Shown: positions 45,766-46,902 of the stretch, one piece after another | Layout of the letters: the number at the start of each line of letters is the position of its first letter | How positions within the stretch are numbered: position 1 is the first letter of the stretch | Origin: Cupriavidus lacunae | GTDB lineage: Bacteria; Pseudomonadota; Gammaproteobacteria; Burkholderiales; Burkholderiaceae | Reading direction: 5' to 3' | DNA: 46,902 bases | NCBI RefSeq assembly: GCF_003353055.1 | Contig: NZ_QKWJ01000058.1 | Location: 1-46,902 of the forward strand | Translations under genes and position numbers: made by a program | Notes under the pieces: generated by a model | The model's input: only the letters and a program-made list of their open reading frames with translations | The model's database searches: none | What the model was told of the DNA's origin: nothing

Positions 45766-46677
45766 TTGAAATCACTGCAACCCCACCGATCCGCCACCCG
45801 CCGCGCGCTTGCGGCCGCCACGCTGCTGCTGGCCGCCGGCGTCGCCCATGCCGCCGATGGCGACACGCTGAAGAAGATCAAGGACAGCGGCGTGATCTCG
45901 CTTGGCTATCGCGAATCGTCGATCCCGTTCTCGTACACCGACGGCAAGGAGGTCATGGGCTATTCGCATGAGATCCTGCTGCAGATCGTCGACAAGGTGA
46001 AAAGCGAACTAAAGCTGCCCAACCTGAAGGTGCGCCTGACGCCGATCACCTCGCAGAACCGCATCCCGCTGGTGCAGAACGGCACCATCGACATCGAGTG
46101 CGGCAGCACCACCAACAACCTGGAGCGCCAGAAGCAGGTGGCGTTCTCCAACAGTATGTTTGTCTACGGCATCAAGATGCTGACCAGGAAGGATTCGGGT
46201 GTGAAGGAATTCACCGACCTGAAGGACCGCAACGTGGTCACCACCGCCGGCACCACCGGCGAGCGCCTGCTGGTCAAGATGAACGGCGAGAAGGCCATGA
46301 ACATGAACCTGATCAGCACCAAGGACCACGGCCAGTCCTTCCTGATCCTGGAGACCGGGCGCGCCGCCGCCTTCGTCATGGATGAGCCGCTGCTGTACGG
46401 CGAGCGCACAAAGGCCAAGAGCGCGGGCGACTGGGTGGTGGTCGGCACGCCGCTGCAGACCGAGAACTACGCCTGCATGTTCCGCAAGGACGATCCCTCG
46501 TTCAAGCAGCTGGCCGACGGCGTGATCGCCGACCTGCAGACCAGCGGACGTGCCGAGAAGCTCTACAACAAGTGGTTCATGTCACCGATCCCGCCGCGCG
46601 GCATCAACATGAACTACCCGCTGTCGGCCGACATGAAGGCGCTGTTCGCGGCGCCCAACGACAAGGCTTACCAGTAA
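45766..46677 (+). CDS. gltI: Glutamate/aspartate-type ABC transporter periplasmic binding protein
   Basis: A 303-residue GltI-like solute-binding protein. The signal peptide is residues 1-29, cleaved after A-H-A. The mature protein has GVISLGYRESSIPFSYTD, DIECGSTTNNLERQKQVAFS and TAGTTGERLL, all characteristic of the GltI/AatJ group. I start at TTG 45766 because AAGGAG lies 7 nt upstream and the signal peptide begins there; no ATG lies between it and the signal. The permease and ATPase genes are not in the window. Expected substrates are L-glutamate and L-aspartate. Confidence 0.9.
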   Translation: MKSLQPHRSATRRALAAATLLLAAGVAHAADGDTLKKIKDSGVISLGYRESSIPFSYTDGKEVMGYSHEILLQIVDKVKSELKLPNLKVRLTPITSQNRIPLVQNGTIDIECGSTTNNLERQKQVAFSNSMFVYGIKMLTRKDSGVKEFTDLKDRNVVTTAGTTGERLLVKMNGEKAMNMNLISTKDHGQSFLILETGRAAAFVMDEPLLYGERTKAKSAGDWVVVGTPLQTENYACMFRKDDPSFKQLADGVIADLQTSGRAEKLYNKWFMSPIPPRGINMNYPLSADMKALFAAPNDKAYQ

Positions 46678-46867
46678 GCGGTGGCGCGATGCCGCCGGGG
46701 CGGCATCAGTCCCGGCGGTTATTTAGCCATAATGAATCGGTATTTAACGTTCGATAGTGTTTGCGGTAGTGTTGAGCCCGATATAGATACTATGAAGGGC
46801 CGCGAAGGAACAAGCCCCTGGAGTAAAACGAAGATTCGCAGTCTCGTTTCTCGAAAGGAGCACGCAA
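46678..46867. promoter_or_regulatory. AT-richer leader before the last, partial gene
   Basis: A GATGCCGCC/GGCGGCATC stem (46688-46707) without a T run may weakly terminate gltI. The following 120 bp are noticeably AT-richer than the surroundings, with TACTAT and TAGATA hexamers near 46784-46793 as weak -10 candidates. A strong AAAGGAG lies just before the next ATG. Confidence 0.35.
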
Positions 46868-46902
46868 ATGAACATGCCTGACACAGCCCTTCAGGGGCAG
46901 AA
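46868..46902 (+). CDS. Start of a further gene (truncated by window end)
   Basis: Only about eleven codons are present (MNMPDTALQGQ). The ATG at 46868 has AAAGGAG about 7 nt upstream, a strong ribosome site, so a real gene start is likely. In relatives a glutamate dehydrogenase or transporter gene often neighbours gltI, but too little is visible to assign a function. Confidence 0.6.
   Translation, partial: MNMPDTALQGQ

Overview
The window looks like core chromosome of a GC-rich betaproteobacterium of the Cupriavidus/Ralstonia group. This is judged from base composition, from the protein families, and from the gene order hemL - rubredoxin - pilGHIJL. Nearly every base is assigned to a recognisable housekeeping or envelope gene. 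I see no integrase, complete insertion sequence, phage gene, CRISPR array, toxin-antitoxin pair or rRNA. The only RNA gene found is a tRNA-Ser(CGA).

Layout, left to right. (1) 119-2173, minus strand: a lemA - TPM - TPM membrane/envelope operon, preceded at the window edge by an 85-bp inverted-repeat unit. (2) 2272-4136: hemL (minus) and a rubredoxin gene (plus), separated by a 400-bp gap that holds a 161-bp imperfect hairpin and a sigma-54-like promoter match. (3) 4474-14364, plus: the type IV pilus chemosensory cluster pilG, pilH, pilI, pilJ, pilL, ending in a 1962-residue multi-Hpt CheA hybrid. (4) 14578-15360, minus: a proline-rich exported protein. (5) 15534-19414, minus: an aldehyde dehydrogenase - 80-residue membrane protein - SDR - MFS transporter operon, probably for uptake and oxidation of an unidentified small organic acid or alcohol. 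(6) 19618-30836, mostly information and energy housekeeping: ppa, cytochrome b561, a GNAT-like protein, glutamine-dependent nadE beside the PII gene glnB, a TRIC-type channel, an Smr protein, trxB, ftsK, lolA. Two small lipoproteins follow lolA.

(7) 31810-36737: a ferric-iron ABC importer whose three subunits lie in different transcription units, with a HEAT-like protein gene between them. (8) 36827-39761: rarA, serS and tRNA-Ser(CGA). (9) 39966-43202: a DUF1653-HD fusion protein translationally coupled to a PAP2 phosphatase, whose 3' end overlaps a convergent CorC/HlyC-type gene. (10) 43278-46902: a LysR regulator divergent from a DadA-type D-amino-acid dehydrogenase, a GltI-type amino-acid binding protein, and the first codons of a further gene.

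No clearly undescribed multi-gene system stands out. The less usual items are the hemL-rubredoxin hairpin, the aldehyde dehydrogenase operon with its small membrane protein, the DUF1653-HD fusion, the nadE-glnB pairing, and GC-rich palindromes that sit in two of the gaps between convergent genes. Promoter and operator calls are by eye and are given low confidence.
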